Below, piece by piece: positions 16,170 through 25,291 of a DNA stretch of 47,933 nucleotides. The notes under the pieces are model-generated. The model was given only the letters and a program-made list of their open reading frames with translations, did no database searches and was not told the DNA's origin. Both the position numbers and the translations under genes were made by a program. The DNA lies in the NCBI GenBank assembly GCA_012837705.1, contig DUQQ01000009.1:1-47933 (forward strand), given 5' to 3'. This DNA is from Hydrogenispora sp. Lineage in GTDB: Bacteria > Bacillota > UBA4882 > UBA10575. Position 1 is the stretch's first letter. Every line of letters begins with the position of its first letter.

Positions 16170-17294
16170 ATGAAAAAGCGGATCTCCAGTAAGCTTTTGC
16201 TGATCAGTAGCTTGGTTGTACTTGGCATTATTGCTTTCATCATCATAACCGGGGCGACGTGGAAAACCCCGCCTGGTCCCGGCGCGGAGGGAAACACGGC
16301 GCGGTTTGAAACCCGCGGTGAGTATCAGTTAGGCGAGGGCGAAGTGGTCTTTAGCTTCTCCTTGGTCAACCATCATGCTGAAGCCAAAACGCTCCCCTTC
16401 GGGTCCGGGCAACAGTTTGAGATCGTGGTTAAAGATGAAAAGGATCAAGAAGTCTACCGCTACTCGGACGGGAAGTTCTTTACCTTGGCCCTGGTTTACC
16501 GGAATATTGACCCCGGTGCCGCTTTACATTGGGAAGACCGGTGGGATCTCCGCGACCAGGAAGGGAAAAAAGTAAGCCCGGGACGTTACCGGGCTGAGAT
16601 TGAGATTATCGTCATCCCCGAAGACGAGGGGGCGGTGATCGATCCGCAGCAACTGCGGACCAGCGTCGAATTCACCCTCACCGAAGAGGTGCTGGCGACT
16701 GCCGAGGGGCAGCATCCCGCTACAGCCAACCCAGAAAAGGGAGCCGGCCCTACCGGGTTTGCCGAAACCGAAAGGATCAAAGGCGCCGCCGCGGAAGCCA
16801 TTATCGGCGGGATCGCCAATGAAGTAATCCACGCGCTCCAGGCACAAGACGGTGTAAGCCTAGCCCGGTTTGTCCACCCGGGAAAAGGGGTCCGCTTCAC
16901 CCCGTATACCTATGTCCAGCCCGAAACGGATCGGGTCTTTAGCCCGGAGCAAATCCGGACTTTCTTCCAAGACCAAACGGTCTACCACTGGGGCTATTAT
17001 GATGGTACCGGTGATGAGATTAAGCTCACCCCCGGCGAATACTACCACCGCTTTATCTACTCGGCCGACTTCGTCAATGCCGAGCAGATCGGTTACAACG
17101 AAGTCTTAAGCTTTGGCAATATGCTCGAAAACCAGTTTGAAGTCTATGACCAGCCCATCATCGTTGAATACTATTTTTCCGGTTTCAACCCCGAATACGC
17201 CGGGCTGGACTGGCAGAGTCTCCGTCTGGTCTTTGAAGAACACGACGACGGCTGGAAATTAACCGGAATCATCCATAATGAGTGGACCATATAG
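16170..17294 (+). CDS. BsuPI-domain lipid- or membrane-anchored protein
   Basis: The 374-aa protein has an AAAGGAG site before ATG and one N-terminal hydrophobic segment (residues 8-29), an uncleaved anchor or signal peptide. Residues about 45-155 match the BsuPI fold (FSFSLVNHHAEAKTLPFGSG, VYRYSDGKFFTLAL, PGRYRAEIE), an Ig-like domain named after a Bacillus intracellular proteinase inhibitor and common in exported proteins. Residues about 205-374 form a second domain, rich in acidic and aromatic residues, with EVIHALQAQDGVSLARFVHP and DDGWKLTGIIHNEW. The latter resembles C-terminal SnoaL/NTF2-like lipoprotein domains. Function unknown. It is convergent with the permease operon on the right. 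Confidence 0.68.
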   Translation: MKKRISSKLLLISSLVVLGIIAFIIITGATWKTPPGPGAEGNTARFETRGEYQLGEGEVVFSFSLVNHHAEAKTLPFGSGQQFEIVVKDEKDQEVYRYSDGKFFTLALVYRNIDPGAALHWEDRWDLRDQEGKKVSPGRYRAEIEIIVIPEDEGAVIDPQQLRTSVEFTLTEEVLATAEGQHPATANPEKGAGPTGFAETERIKGAAAEAIIGGIANEVIHALQAQDGVSLARFVHPGKGVRFTPYTYVQPETDRVFSPEQIRTFFQDQTVYHWGYYDGTGDEIKLTPGEYYHRFIYSADFVNAEQIGYNEVLSFGNMLENQFEVYDQPIIVEYYFSGFNPEYAGLDWQSLRLVFEEHDDGWKLTGIIHNEWTI

Positions 17295-17313
17295 CTTTAG
17301 CTTTGCCTGTGGC

Positions 17314-18150
17314 CTAGTGGTTAATTGCCCCGGAAGATAAACCCGAGATAAAGTACTTTTGAAAGAAGAGGAAGCAGATGATGACCGGGAGGAGCGAAAT
17401 TACCGACATGGCAAAGACATACCCCCATAAGGTGAAGTTGTGCTGACCAAAGAAACCGGAGATGGTAATCGGTAAAGTTCTTTTCTCCAGATCATTGAGC
17501 ACGGTCAAGGCCCATGGGTACTCCTCCCAAACCGTTAAGAAGTTAAAGATACTTACGGCGGCGATCGAAGGGCTGGCCAGGGGCAGAATAATCGTACGGT
17601 AGACCGTAAAAGCATTCCCACCATCCATATAGATGGCTTCATCAAAATCAGCCGGAATCCCTTCGATATACCCCTTGATCATAAAGGTGGAGAAAGGAAT
17701 CACCCAGGCGATATAGAACGGAATTAAGCCGCCTAGCTTATTGACCAACTTAAAGGTGACCGCCAATTCAAACTGGGGGATAATCAAGGTCATCCCCGGG
17801 ATAATCATGGTGGCCATAATGGCGGCAAACAGAAGATTTTTTCCGGGAAAATCGAACCTGGCCAGGCAGAAGGCGAGCGATGACGCGATAAAGGCCGCCA
17901 AGAGAACAGTCGTGATCGCGACAAACAAACTATTGAGAAAACTGCGGTAAAAATCCACTTTAAAGAGGACATAACGGTAGTTTTCGAAGGTTAACTTGTC
18001 CGGCCATAATTTGGGTGGATATTCATAAAGGGAACCATTGGGCCGCAGGGAAGTGCTGATCAAATAGAGCATGGGGGTGGAAGTTATGACGACCCCGAAG
18101 ATCAAGATCAAGTAGACCAGAAGCTTATATTTTTTTGCTGTTTTCATCAT
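17314..18150 (-). CDS. Carbohydrate ABC transporter permease, MalG type
   Basis: The 278-aa protein has six predicted membrane segments, the usual MalG length. The cytoplasmic EAA loop reads EGIPADFDEAIYMDGGNAF followed by ILPLASP, matching the binding-protein-dependent permease consensus. It lies 10 bp after the MalF-like gene and is the last gene of the LacI-headed operon. No ATPase gene is present, so a shared MsmX/UgpC-type ATPase encoded elsewhere is expected. The GH13 enzyme and binding protein in the operon point to malto- or related oligosaccharides. Confidence 0.93.
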   Translation of the reverse strand: MMKTAKKYKLLVYLILIFGVVITSTPMLYLISTSLRPNGSLYEYPPKLWPDKLTFENYRYVLFKVDFYRSFLNSLFVAITTVLLAAFIASSLAFCLARFDFPGKNLLFAAIMATMIIPGMTLIIPQFELAVTFKLVNKLGGLIPFYIAWVIPFSTFMIKGYIEGIPADFDEAIYMDGGNAFTVYRTIILPLASPSIAAVSIFNFLTVWEEYPWALTVLNDLEKRTLPITISGFFGQHNFTLWGYVFAMSVISLLPVIICFLFFQKYFISGLSSGAINH

Positions 18151-18160
18151 GCCACATCCT

Positions 18161-19099
18161 CTATGTTAATTTTTCAATCCTGCGGGTATGATCATTGGGA
18201 AAGTATTTAAAGAGCATCATGGTGATCAACGTTATGATCATTGCTAAGATATAGGAAAACGCGGCAGCATAACCGAAATCGCGGGCGGCAAAGGCTTTAT
18301 AATACATCCAAGTTAATGCTACTTCCGTTTGGTGGGCCGGGTGACCGCCCGTCATTAATTGGATTGAAGTAAAGACATTAAACGCCCCTATACTGAGCAT
18401 TACTAAAGCGAAGAGGATCGTGTTTTTAATCGAAGGCAAGGTAATATAGAAAAACTGTTTAATTTTTCCGCTCCCATCGATACTGGCCGCTTCATAAAGT
18501 TCAACCGGGACTCCCTGCAAGGCAGCCAAAAAAACAACCATATTCCAACCAATCCCCTTCCAGATCCCCAAAAGCTCTGCCACAAAAAGCCCGGTGGCAG
18601 GCCGATCCAACCAGGGAATATAATTCTCGGTCAGCTGAAGAAGATCGCACAGCAAGTAATTGAGAAAGCCTTCATTGTTGAAGATATACTTGAAGACCAA
18701 CGCCGCGATCACCCAGGAAGTGATCACCGGCAAATAATACAAGACGCGGAAGGTGATTTTGCCCCTTTTCGTGCTATGAATTAAAACCGCCACGCAGAGG
18801 CCGAGCACGATCTGGCTCGGTACGGTTACTAAGGCATAGACGAAGGTATTCGCAATGGCCTTTCGACAAATCGGATCGGTAATCACTTGCAGATAATTCT
18901 TAAAACCAACAAAGACCGATTTTTGTTCCAAACCGAGTTGCCAATCGAAAAAACTCATGATCAATAGTTTCACGATTGGGTAGATGGTAAACAGGAGAAA
19001 GACCATCAGACCAGGCAGTAAAAGGAAGATGAGCGGGTAATTTATCTTTATTTTTTTCTTCTCCGTTACTCCGGGCATTGTCAGATAATTTTGGGCCAT
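18161..19099 (-). CDS. Carbohydrate ABC transporter permease, MalF type
   Basis: The 312-aa protein starts at MAQNYLTMPG after GGGGTGAG. A short cytoplasmic N-terminus rich in Lys precedes six membrane segments. The EAA motif VPVELYEAASIDGSGKI and TLPSIKN is clear. It lacks the large periplasmic P2 loop of enteric MalF, like most Gram-positive sugar permeases. It pairs with the MalG-like protein 10 bp downstream and is separated by 187 bp with a strong stem-loop from the upstream binding-protein gene. Confidence 0.93.
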   Translation of the reverse strand: MAQNYLTMPGVTEKKKIKINYPLIFLLLPGLMVFLLFTIYPIVKLLIMSFFDWQLGLEQKSVFVGFKNYLQVITDPICRKAIANTFVYALVTVPSQIVLGLCVAVLIHSTKRGKITFRVLYYLPVITSWVIAALVFKYIFNNEGFLNYLLCDLLQLTENYIPWLDRPATGLFVAELLGIWKGIGWNMVVFLAALQGVPVELYEAASIDGSGKIKQFFYITLPSIKNTILFALVMLSIGAFNVFTSIQLMTGGHPAHQTEVALTWMYYKAFAARDFGYAAAFSYILAMIITLITMMLFKYFPNDHTRRIEKLT

Positions 19100-19286
19100 G
19101 TTCTCACCCCAAATATATAATTTACGCAGAATGCTTGAAAGGAAGAGCTGTGCGCCAAACCAATTGGTTGGCGCACAGCAACGCCGTTTCGAACTTGACA
19201 GAAGTTGAATTAAGGGATATCTTTATTGCAGGGATATCTTTTCTTTTGGGGCTAAAAAGGGCATCAAGCCTTTCTTTAGCCTTTTT
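19100..19286 (-). other. Inter-cistronic region with 12-bp perfect stem-loop (19147-19179)
   Basis: GCTGTGCGCCAA (19147-19158) pairs perfectly with TTGGCGCACAGC (19168-19179) around a 9-nt loop. A second stem, GGCTAAA/TTTAGCC, lies near 19251-19284, and GGGATATCTT occurs twice (19214-19223, 19231-19240). The position just 3' of the binding-protein gene fits an mRNA-stabilising or partial-termination element that raises binding-protein expression over the permeases. Confidence 0.6.
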
Positions 19287-20540
19287 TTATTGCCGGGAAA
19301 GTAAAAGATCGATCTTTTTCGCCGCTTCTTCCAGAGATTCTTGAACCGGTTTTTCCCCTAAAATGCTCAGGGTCACGGCATAAGTTAATTCCTTATCAAT
19401 CTCCGGCCACGTTGAAACTGGGGGTCTTGGACGCGCGGTTTTAATGGCCTCTAAAAACGGAAGCATGTTTTTATTGTCCCGGACGACACTCGACTCTAGG
19501 GCCTTTTTGTTGACAGGGAGCTGCCCAACCTTGGCCATCTCGACTTGGGCGTATTCACTGGTCATGAACCTCATAAACGCCCAGGCCGCTTCTTTTTGGG
19601 CTGTTTTAAACATAACGATGTCTTCTCCACCTAGGACTTGCACGGAACCGCCCTTGCCCGCTGGCATCGGTGCGGTGACCGGATTAAACTGGGGATAGGA
19701 GACCTCGAGCTCGGCAAATTTCCACGGTCCTTCCAGAATCATACCGTACCGGCCTTGCGCATACCCGTCCGTTAAGGGGATCGCCCCTTGAGAAAACCCG
19801 GTCATCGCGCCGTCCCGATAAAGGTCCGCCAGCTTCTGGATGATCTCCACGTTTTGCGCGCTATTTAAATAACCGGAAGCTACTTTATACTCGGGATCGG
19901 TGATCTCGCCGCCGTTACTCCAGATGAATGGGCAGATATTCCAGCCTGCTAAGGCCGGTTCCGCATACCCCCAGATCGGACGGCCAGTCTTTTTCGAGAG
20001 TTTCCGGGCGGCCATGAAGAATTCATCTAGAGTCTTCGGAACACTGACCCCCGCGCGGTCAAATAAAGCTTTATTATAGAAGAGAATTTTGGTGTTGGTG
20101 TTCAGGGCCAGGCCGTAATAATCCCCTTTAACGCGGGCCGTTGCCATGGGGCCTTCAAGCAGGCCTTCCGCAACCGTATGAAAATCCTCCATTTCTTGAT
20201 TTAAGGGGACGAGAATATTGAGTTTTTGAAACTCAGGGACCCAGGCGATATCAGCCCTGGCCACGTCGGGTAATTGATTACTGCTGGTGCTGACCAGTAT
20301 TTTCTTATGTAGTTGGTCCCATTCGTGGGGAACAGCTTTTACTTTAATATGAGGGTATTGTTTCTCAAAGGCCGGAATAAGCACTTTGTTTAAGGTCTCG
20401 TTCTCCGGCGACTGGGCATTGTAATGGTGCCAGAAACTGATCGTGACTTGCTCTTGGGCGGAAACACCAAAAGCGGTACCAAGCGCGACAATAAATAGAC
20501 ATAACCCGATGACTCTAACTAAAGAAGCCTTTTTAAACAT
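19287..20540 (-). CDS. Extracellular carbohydrate-binding protein of ABC importer
   Basis: The 417-aa protein has a Sec signal peptide (residues 1-28, cleavage near VSA-QE) without a lipobox Cys. The mature part is a family-1 (MalE/UgpB-like) solute-binding protein: VTISFWHHYNAQSPE, VKAVPHEWDQLHKK, ARADIAWVPEFQ, NTNTKILFYNKALFDRAGV and the hinge-region GYAQGRYGMILEGPW. It captures an oligosaccharide for the MalF/MalG-like permeases downstream. It follows the GH13 gene by 20 bp. The exact ligand is not readable; malto-oligosaccharide is inferred from the GH13 neighbour. Confidence 0.92.
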   Translation of the reverse strand: MFKKASLVRVIGLCLFIVALGTAFGVSAQEQVTISFWHHYNAQSPENETLNKVLIPAFEKQYPHIKVKAVPHEWDQLHKKILVSTSSNQLPDVARADIAWVPEFQKLNILVPLNQEMEDFHTVAEGLLEGPMATARVKGDYYGLALNTNTKILFYNKALFDRAGVSVPKTLDEFFMAARKLSKKTGRPIWGYAEPALAGWNICPFIWSNGGEITDPEYKVASGYLNSAQNVEIIQKLADLYRDGAMTGFSQGAIPLTDGYAQGRYGMILEGPWKFAELEVSYPQFNPVTAPMPAGKGGSVQVLGGEDIVMFKTAQKEAAWAFMRFMTSEYAQVEMAKVGQLPVNKKALESSVVRDNKNMLPFLEAIKTARPRPPVSTWPEIDKELTYAVTLSILGEKPVQESLEEAAKKIDLLLSRQ

Positions 20541-20560
20541 ACTTTTTCCCTCCTGTTTTG

Positions 20561-22360
20561 TTATTCTGCCGAGATGATTTTGACCTGGTAAGGTTGGAGT
20601 GTTAAGCGCATAGCGCCCTGGTAGGAGTGGAGATCGTCATTATGGTAGCGGTTATTCCCCGCCTTTTCGAGGAGATGGCGTTCGCCACTCAATCGATCGG
20701 TGAGAAAACGGTGGTTGGTGGGGGATTCAAAAACCGGATAGGCGATCTCCGTAACAAGGTCGGAGTTATTAATCACAACATAGACGCGGTCTTCTTCCCA
20801 TTCCCGATAGAAACCGTAAACATTGTTTTCGCTTGAACAATAATTACTTGCAAAGCTTCCGAACCGTAATGGCTTCATCTTCTTGCGCAGGGCAATCAGT
20901 CTTTGATGCCAGTGGTAAAGCGCCAGTTTCGCACTGGGGGGAGCCCAATCCATCGCCTTCCGGCAATCCGGATCATTTTCACCGGTGAGGCCGATTTCAT
21001 CGCCGTAATAAATACCGGCAATCCCAGGAAAGCACAGTTGGAAAGCACTGGCCGCCTTGAAAACACGGTGATCTTCCTGGCAAAGGGTAAGGAAGCGCGG
21101 CGTATCATGACTGCCCAGCAAGTTATAGAGGGACAGATGAGCTGTGGTCGCGTACACCCCTAAAAACCGGTTGACTCTGGCGTCAAACTGTTCGGGCGTG
21201 ATTTGCTTTTTGGCAAAGAAGTCAACGACGGCGTCCCGGAACAGATAATTCATCACCGAATCCATTTGGTCGCCCCTTAACATCTCCCGGTTTTCCCGCC
21301 AGGTTTCCGCAAGGATGAAGGCTTGCGGATTGATGGCTTTGACGACTTGGCGAAACTCGTGCCAAAAGGTGTAATCCACTTCGTCCGCGACGTCCAGACG
21401 CCAACCGTCAATCTGCGCCTCGGTCATCCAGAAACGGGCAATCTTTAAAACGTAAGCGCGTACTTCCGGATTGCTCAACCTTAATTTCGGCATCCACCGG
21501 TAATAACCGGTGGTTTCGTAGTTTAAGTTTTCGGGGTCAAGAGGCAGCCTTTCGTACAAGAACCAATCCTTATATCTGGAATGAACCCCGTTTTTGAGGA
21601 GATCTTGAAAGGGCGGAAAGAAATAGCCGCAGTGATTGAAGACCCCATCTAAAATGATTTTCATCCCTTTCCCGTGGCAAAGCTGGACTAACTTTTTCAG
21701 ATCGTCGCTGGTGCCAAAGGAGGGGTCGATCTGAAAGTAATCCACCGTATCGTATTTGTGGTTCGAGGATGCTTTGAAGATCGGTGTCAGATAGAGGGCT
21801 TCGACCCCCAGGTTTTCCAGGTAATCCAGCTTGTTGATGATGCCCTGCAGATCACCGCCGAGATAATTCTCGCGCGTCGGGGTCGCACCCCAAGGTTCCG
21901 TGTTTTCCGGGTCATTGGTCGGATCGCCATTACAAAACCGTTCGGGGAAGATTTGGTAAAAGACCGTCCCTTTACTCCAACCAGGCGCTTCGTAGATATC
22001 CTTTTCGTTGGTATAGAGGTACTCGAAGAAACCATCCGTGGGTTTTAAAATCGTCGCCCCATAATAGTTGTAATAGATGTTTTGCCCCGTTTTCGTTAGT
22101 TGGAAGTAATATTTGATGTACTTTGTCCTTTCCACCGTATCGATAATGGTTTCATAGTAATCAAAGAATTCATCCCGCGCGTAACACCGCATCTTAGCGA
22201 CCAGTTCGCCCGTGGCCTCTTTTTTAAAGCGATTCCAGTACAAGAGCTGGCATGAGTCGGCCACTTTCTTTTTTACTTTTATCCTGATCGCTAATTGACT
22301 TCTTGTTACTGGATAGATGTAATCTCTCGTCTGTTCGTGAATAATTACCATTGAATCCAA
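20561..22360 (-). CDS. Cytoplasmic GH13 alpha-glucan hydrolase (cyclomaltodextrinase/neopullulanase type)
   Basis: About 599 aa. The start is uncertain: a TTG at 22360 has GAGG 9 nt upstream; an ATG at 22351 and a TTG at 22369 are alternatives. There is no signal peptide. An N-terminal beta domain (to about residue 125) precedes the catalytic barrel, as in GH13_20 enzymes. The four conserved regions are DGVFNHCGYFF, GWRLDVADEVD (nucleophile Asp), ILAETW (acid/base Glu) and LLGSHDTPR. GSKGTVFYQIFPERFCNGD-like and NYLGGDLQGI segments are also seen. It would hydrolyse imported malto- or cyclodextrins. Second gene of the LacI operon. Confidence 0.92.
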   Translation of the reverse strand: MDSMVIIHEQTRDYIYPVTRSQLAIRIKVKKKVADSCQLLYWNRFKKEATGELVAKMRCYARDEFFDYYETIIDTVERTKYIKYYFQLTKTGQNIYYNYYGATILKPTDGFFEYLYTNEKDIYEAPGWSKGTVFYQIFPERFCNGDPTNDPENTEPWGATPTRENYLGGDLQGIINKLDYLENLGVEALYLTPIFKASSNHKYDTVDYFQIDPSFGTSDDLKKLVQLCHGKGMKIILDGVFNHCGYFFPPFQDLLKNGVHSRYKDWFLYERLPLDPENLNYETTGYYRWMPKLRLSNPEVRAYVLKIARFWMTEAQIDGWRLDVADEVDYTFWHEFRQVVKAINPQAFILAETWRENREMLRGDQMDSVMNYLFRDAVVDFFAKKQITPEQFDARVNRFLGVYATTAHLSLYNLLGSHDTPRFLTLCQEDHRVFKAASAFQLCFPGIAGIYYGDEIGLTGENDPDCRKAMDWAPPSAKLALYHWHQRLIALRKKMKPLRFGSFASNYCSSENNVYGFYREWEEDRVYVVINNSDLVTEIAYPVFESPTNHRFLTDRLSGERHLLEKAGNNRYHNDDLHSYQGAMRLTLQPYQVKIISAE

Positions 22361-22434
22361 AGATACCAATCCTCTTTCTCATTTAATACAGGGGCGATGC
22401 GCAGTTTTTTTCTCTTCTCACCTCCTTTCCTTTC

Positions 22435-23466
22435 TCATGGCTGCTTCCTTTGGGCTCTTTCGCTTGTTCCTCTTTTGATCAGGCGTACTGATAATAAACT
22501 CTGTTGTTTGGTCTTTGTCGGTAACTGGATCTCCTTTAATAGCATGGAAGCAGCCTGCATCCCTAAATTAATCAGATCGATATCGACAGTGGTAATCGGG
22601 GGATCGGATAATTCGGCAACCGGAAAATTATCAAAGCTCACAAGGCCGATATCATCAGGGATGCTCAGACCATATGCTTTAATGGCCGTCAAGGCGCCAA
22701 AGGCCACCAGATTATCGGTAAAAACAATCCCGTCAGGAGGGTTTTCTAGCTGAAGAAACGCGGTCATGATCGCATAACCGTCCTCTTTAGAGAAACCTCC
22801 TTCCTTGATCAACTCCGGGTCCGGCTGAATACCATGTTTCGCCAAGGCGGTTAAATACCCATCTAAGCGGTTCCGGTTAAAAAGGTCTTTTTGACTCCCG
22901 GAAACGAAGGCAATTCTTTGAAAATGGTTTTCAATTAAATGGGTGGTGCTGATCTCGCCCGCCATTTTATTGTTAATATCAACCCAGTTCGTATCGTAGC
23001 TGTTTTCCGGTTCGCCGATGATCACAAAGGGGAACTTTTGTTCTTCCATCTTTTTAACCAAATTCTTATTGAGCACAGATACGGGCAGGATCAGGCCATC
23101 GACCCTTTTTTCATAAAACAGCTTGCTAAAACCCGTTCCGCTGTTATTCAACGTATTCTCGTTGACAATCATCAGATAATAGCCCTTGGGGCAGATGTAT
23201 TTTTCGATCCCATATTGGATTTGGTAAAAATACGGATTATTAAACGCCGTTGGCTCCTCTATATCGACGACCAGGGCAATTATGTAGGTGCTCTGGTGGG
23301 CAAAACTCCGCGCAATGTTATTGGGGAAATACCCCAGTTCGCGCATGGCGTTTCGCACTTTCTCCGCCGTCTGCGGAGAGATTAGACTACTATTATTGAG
23401 CACGCGGGAAACCGTCGCGGTCGAGACTCCAGCCGCTTTGGCCACATCTTTGATCGTTACACTCAT
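22435..23466 (-). CDS. LacI family transcriptional regulator
   Basis: The 343-aa protein has the LacI HTH and hinge at residues 1-60 (TIKDVAKAAGVSTATVSRVL, NNSSLISPQTAEKVRNAM, ELGYFPNNIARSF) and a periplasmic-binding-protein-like sugar domain after it (YLMIVNENTLN, DGLILPVS, ISTTHLIENHFQRIAFVSG, IVFTDNLVAFGAL). It is the first gene of the operon with GH13, binding protein and permeases, so it is probably an autoregulated local repressor released by a maltodextrin-derived sugar. Two matching operator-like palindromes lie upstream (23489-23502, 23709-23722). Confidence 0.93.
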   Translation of the reverse strand: MSVTIKDVAKAAGVSTATVSRVLNNSSLISPQTAEKVRNAMRELGYFPNNIARSFAHQSTYIIALVVDIEEPTAFNNPYFYQIQYGIEKYICPKGYYLMIVNENTLNNSGTGFSKLFYEKRVDGLILPVSVLNKNLVKKMEEQKFPFVIIGEPENSYDTNWVDINNKMAGEISTTHLIENHFQRIAFVSGSQKDLFNRNRLDGYLTALAKHGIQPDPELIKEGGFSKEDGYAIMTAFLQLENPPDGIVFTDNLVAFGALTAIKAYGLSIPDDIGLVSFDNFPVAELSDPPITTVDIDLINLGMQAASMLLKEIQLPTKTKQQSLLSVRLIKRGTSERAQRKQP

Positions 23467-23488
23467 CCTAATACCCCTTTATGAAAAA

Positions 23489-23502
23489 TGTAACCGGTTG
23501 CA
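23489..23502. promoter_or_regulatory. LacI-family operator, proximal
   Basis: TGTAACCGGTTGCA is a near-perfect palindrome centred on CCGG, 22 bp before the lacI start codon. The form fits LacI-family sites with a central CG. Confidence 0.6.
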
Positions 23503-23534
23503 TAAAACATTAAAAAATAATTAACCCTATATTG

Positions 23535-23563
23535 ATCTTATGCTTAATAGTTATTGATTGCAA
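23535..23563 (-). promoter_or_regulatory. Candidate promoter of the lacI/maltodextrin operon
   Basis: On the minus strand TTGCAA (23563-23558) and TAAGAT (23540-23535) are 17 bp apart. The proximal operator would then lie about 25-40 nt downstream of the start point, suiting a roadblock mechanism. Confidence 0.45.
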
Positions 23564-23708
23564 TATTTGTTTTTGGGCATTTTTACCGTTGTTAGTTTGA
23601 ATTTTGCCTTTTGGGGTTTTTAAGGTAGTATTGCTAATGTTTTCTTCCCATATATCCAGTTTTTATTACTTATTGCTTTTGATGTTAATCAGGGTTGTTT
23701 CGCTTCTA

Positions 23709-23722
23709 TGTATACGGTTACA
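23709..23722. promoter_or_regulatory. LacI-family operator, distal
   Basis: TGTATACGGTTACA shares the TGTA...GGTT-CA half-sites of the proximal site and lies 220 bp from it (centre to centre), about 21 helical turns, compatible with looping. Confidence 0.4.
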
Positions 23723-23730
23723 TTTCATGC

Positions 23731-23766
23731 ATAAAAACAACCACTCCTTTTCGAGCGGTTGTTTTA
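23731..23766 (-). terminator. Terminator of the liv operon, probably bidirectional
   Basis: AACAACCACTC/GAGCGGTTGTT (one A-C mismatch) with T runs on both strands, about 45 bp beyond the livF stop. Confidence 0.7.
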
Positions 23767-23811
23767 TACGGACTTCATTGCTTTAAAAGCATCAAGAAAA
23801 GCCAAGTTAAA

Positions 23812-24534
23812 CTAGATCCCTCTTCTTTTCCCCAGATAAGCCGCTTTAACCTGTTGGTTGGCGAGCAACTCCTGTCCGGAACCTTGAAGAACGATCCGTC
23901 CGGTTTCCAGCACATACCCTTGATCGGCGATGCGCAGCGCGGCATTGGCATTCTGTTCGATCAGGAGGATGGTCACCCCCTGCTGGTTGATTTCTTTGAT
24001 GATCCGGAAGATCTCCTTCACCAGCAATGGAGCAAGGCCCAGGGATGGTTCGTCCATCATTAGGAGCCGCGGCCGGGACATCAAAGCGCGGCCCACCGCC
24101 AGCATCTGTTGCTCGCCCCCAGAAAGGGTCCCCGCCAGTTGCCAGGAGCGCTCCTTGAGGATGGGAAAAAGGCTAAAGACCCATTCCAGATCGGCTTTAA
24201 TCCCCTTTTCATCGCGCCGGGAGAACGCCCCGATCTTTAAATTCTCCAGGACAGTCAGCTTCGCGAAGATTCGCCGGCCTTCTGGGACAAGGGTTATATG
24301 CTGCTTGGCCAGATGATGGGTCTTTTCGGCAAGCAAATCCCGGCCCTGAAACAGCACCCGCCCACTAACCGGCTTGACCAGGCCGATCACCGTCCGCAAA
24401 GTGGTGCTTTTTCCCGCCCCGTTCGCCCCGACCAGGGTGACGATCTGACCCTCCTTAACCTCGAGGCTGATCCCCTTTAAAGCCTCAATACCACCGTAGG
24501 CTACTACCAAGTCTTCAATCTTCAGCATTTTCAT
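23812..24534 (-). CDS. livF: Branched-chain amino acid ABC transporter ATPase LivF
   Basis: The 240-aa ATPase has Walker A GANGAGKST (about residues 36-44), the LivF-typical GRRIFAKLTVLENLKIG, signature LSGGEQQMLAVGRALMS, and Walker B LLMMDEPSLGLAP. Its start overlaps the end of livG by 20 nt. With LivG it forms the heterodimeric motor of the importer. It is the last gene of livJHMGF, followed by the terminator at 23731-23766. Confidence 0.95.
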   Translation of the reverse strand: MKMLKIEDLVVAYGGIEALKGISLEVKEGQIVTLVGANGAGKSTTLRTVIGLVKPVSGRVLFQGRDLLAEKTHHLAKQHITLVPEGRRIFAKLTVLENLKIGAFSRRDEKGIKADLEWVFSLFPILKERSWQLAGTLSGGEQQMLAVGRALMSRPRLLMMDEPSLGLAPLLVKEIFRIIKEINQQGVTILLIEQNANAALRIADQGYVLETGRIVLQGSGQELLANQQVKAAYLGKRRGI

Positions 24535-25291
24535 TTACCCCCAGATAGGCTTCGATCACCCTTTGGTTATTTTGGACCGCTTCCGGCTTACCACTGGCAA
24601 TCATCATCCCGTAGTCCAGAACATAGATGCGTTCGGAGATGTTCATCACCACATCCATGTGGTGTTCGATGAGGAAGATGGTCAGATCAAACTCGGTCTG
24701 GATCTCCTTAATAAACGTGGTCAAATCCTCCGCTTCCTTCGGGTTCATCCCCGCCGCTGGTTCATCAAGGAGCAGCAGTTTGGGGTCGGTGGCCAAAGCA
24801 CGGGCGATCTCCAGACGCCTTTGCAGCCCGTACGGCAGCGCGCTGGCTTGCTCATCCCGGAGATCGATAAGGCCTACCCTTTCCAGTAAGGCCAGGGATT
24901 TTTCCCGCATCTGCCGTTCTTCCCGCCGGTAGCTGGGGAGTTTAAAGACGGCCTCCAGGTAATTGGCTTTGAGGTGAAGATGATTGGCAATCAGGACATT
25001 TTCCATGACGCTTAAACCCGGAAACAACCTTATATTCTGAAAGGTTCTGGCAATCCCGGCCTTGGTAATCAGGTCCGGGCGCATCCCTGTAATCTCCTGA
25101 TCCATAAAGAAAATCCGCCCCTGCGAAGGCTCGTACACGCCTGTGATAATATTAAAAACCGTGGTTTTCCCGGCACCGTTCGGGCCAATCAGACCGACAA
25201 TCTCGCCCGGCATCAGTTGCAGATTAAAACTCTTCAAAGCGGTTAAACCGCCGAAGTTCATGGTGACATCCTCGATCTTGAGGAGGCTCAT
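24515..25291 (-). CDS. livG: Branched-chain amino acid ABC transporter ATPase LivG
   Basis: The 258-aa ATPase has Walker A GPNGAGKTT, GIARTFQNIRLFPGLSVMENV, signature region ALPYGLQRRLEIARALA (degenerate LSGGQ, as is normal for LivG), Walker B LLLLDEPAAGMNP, and the H-loop LIEHHMDVV. The start overlaps livM by 4 nt and the end overlaps livF by 20 nt. Partner of LivF; energises uptake through LivH/LivM. Confidence 0.95.
   Translation of the reverse strand: MSLLKIEDVTMNFGGLTALKSFNLQLMPGEIVGLIGPNGAGKTTVFNIITGVYEPSQGRIFFMDQEITGMRPDLITKAGIARTFQNIRLFPGLSVMENVLIANHLHLKANYLEAVFKLPSYRREERQMREKSLALLERVGLIDLRDEQASALPYGLQRRLEIARALATDPKLLLLDEPAAGMNPKEAEDLTTFIKEIQTEFDLTIFLIEHHMDVVMNISERIYVLDYGMMIASGKPEAVQNNQRVIEAYLGVNENAED

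Larger units (their letters stand above)
23467..23811. other. 345-bp regulatory region between lacI and liv operons
   Basis: No gene is seen. It contains two LacI-type palindromes, a candidate promoter for the lacI operon and the terminator of the liv operon, each listed separately. Confidence 0.6.
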
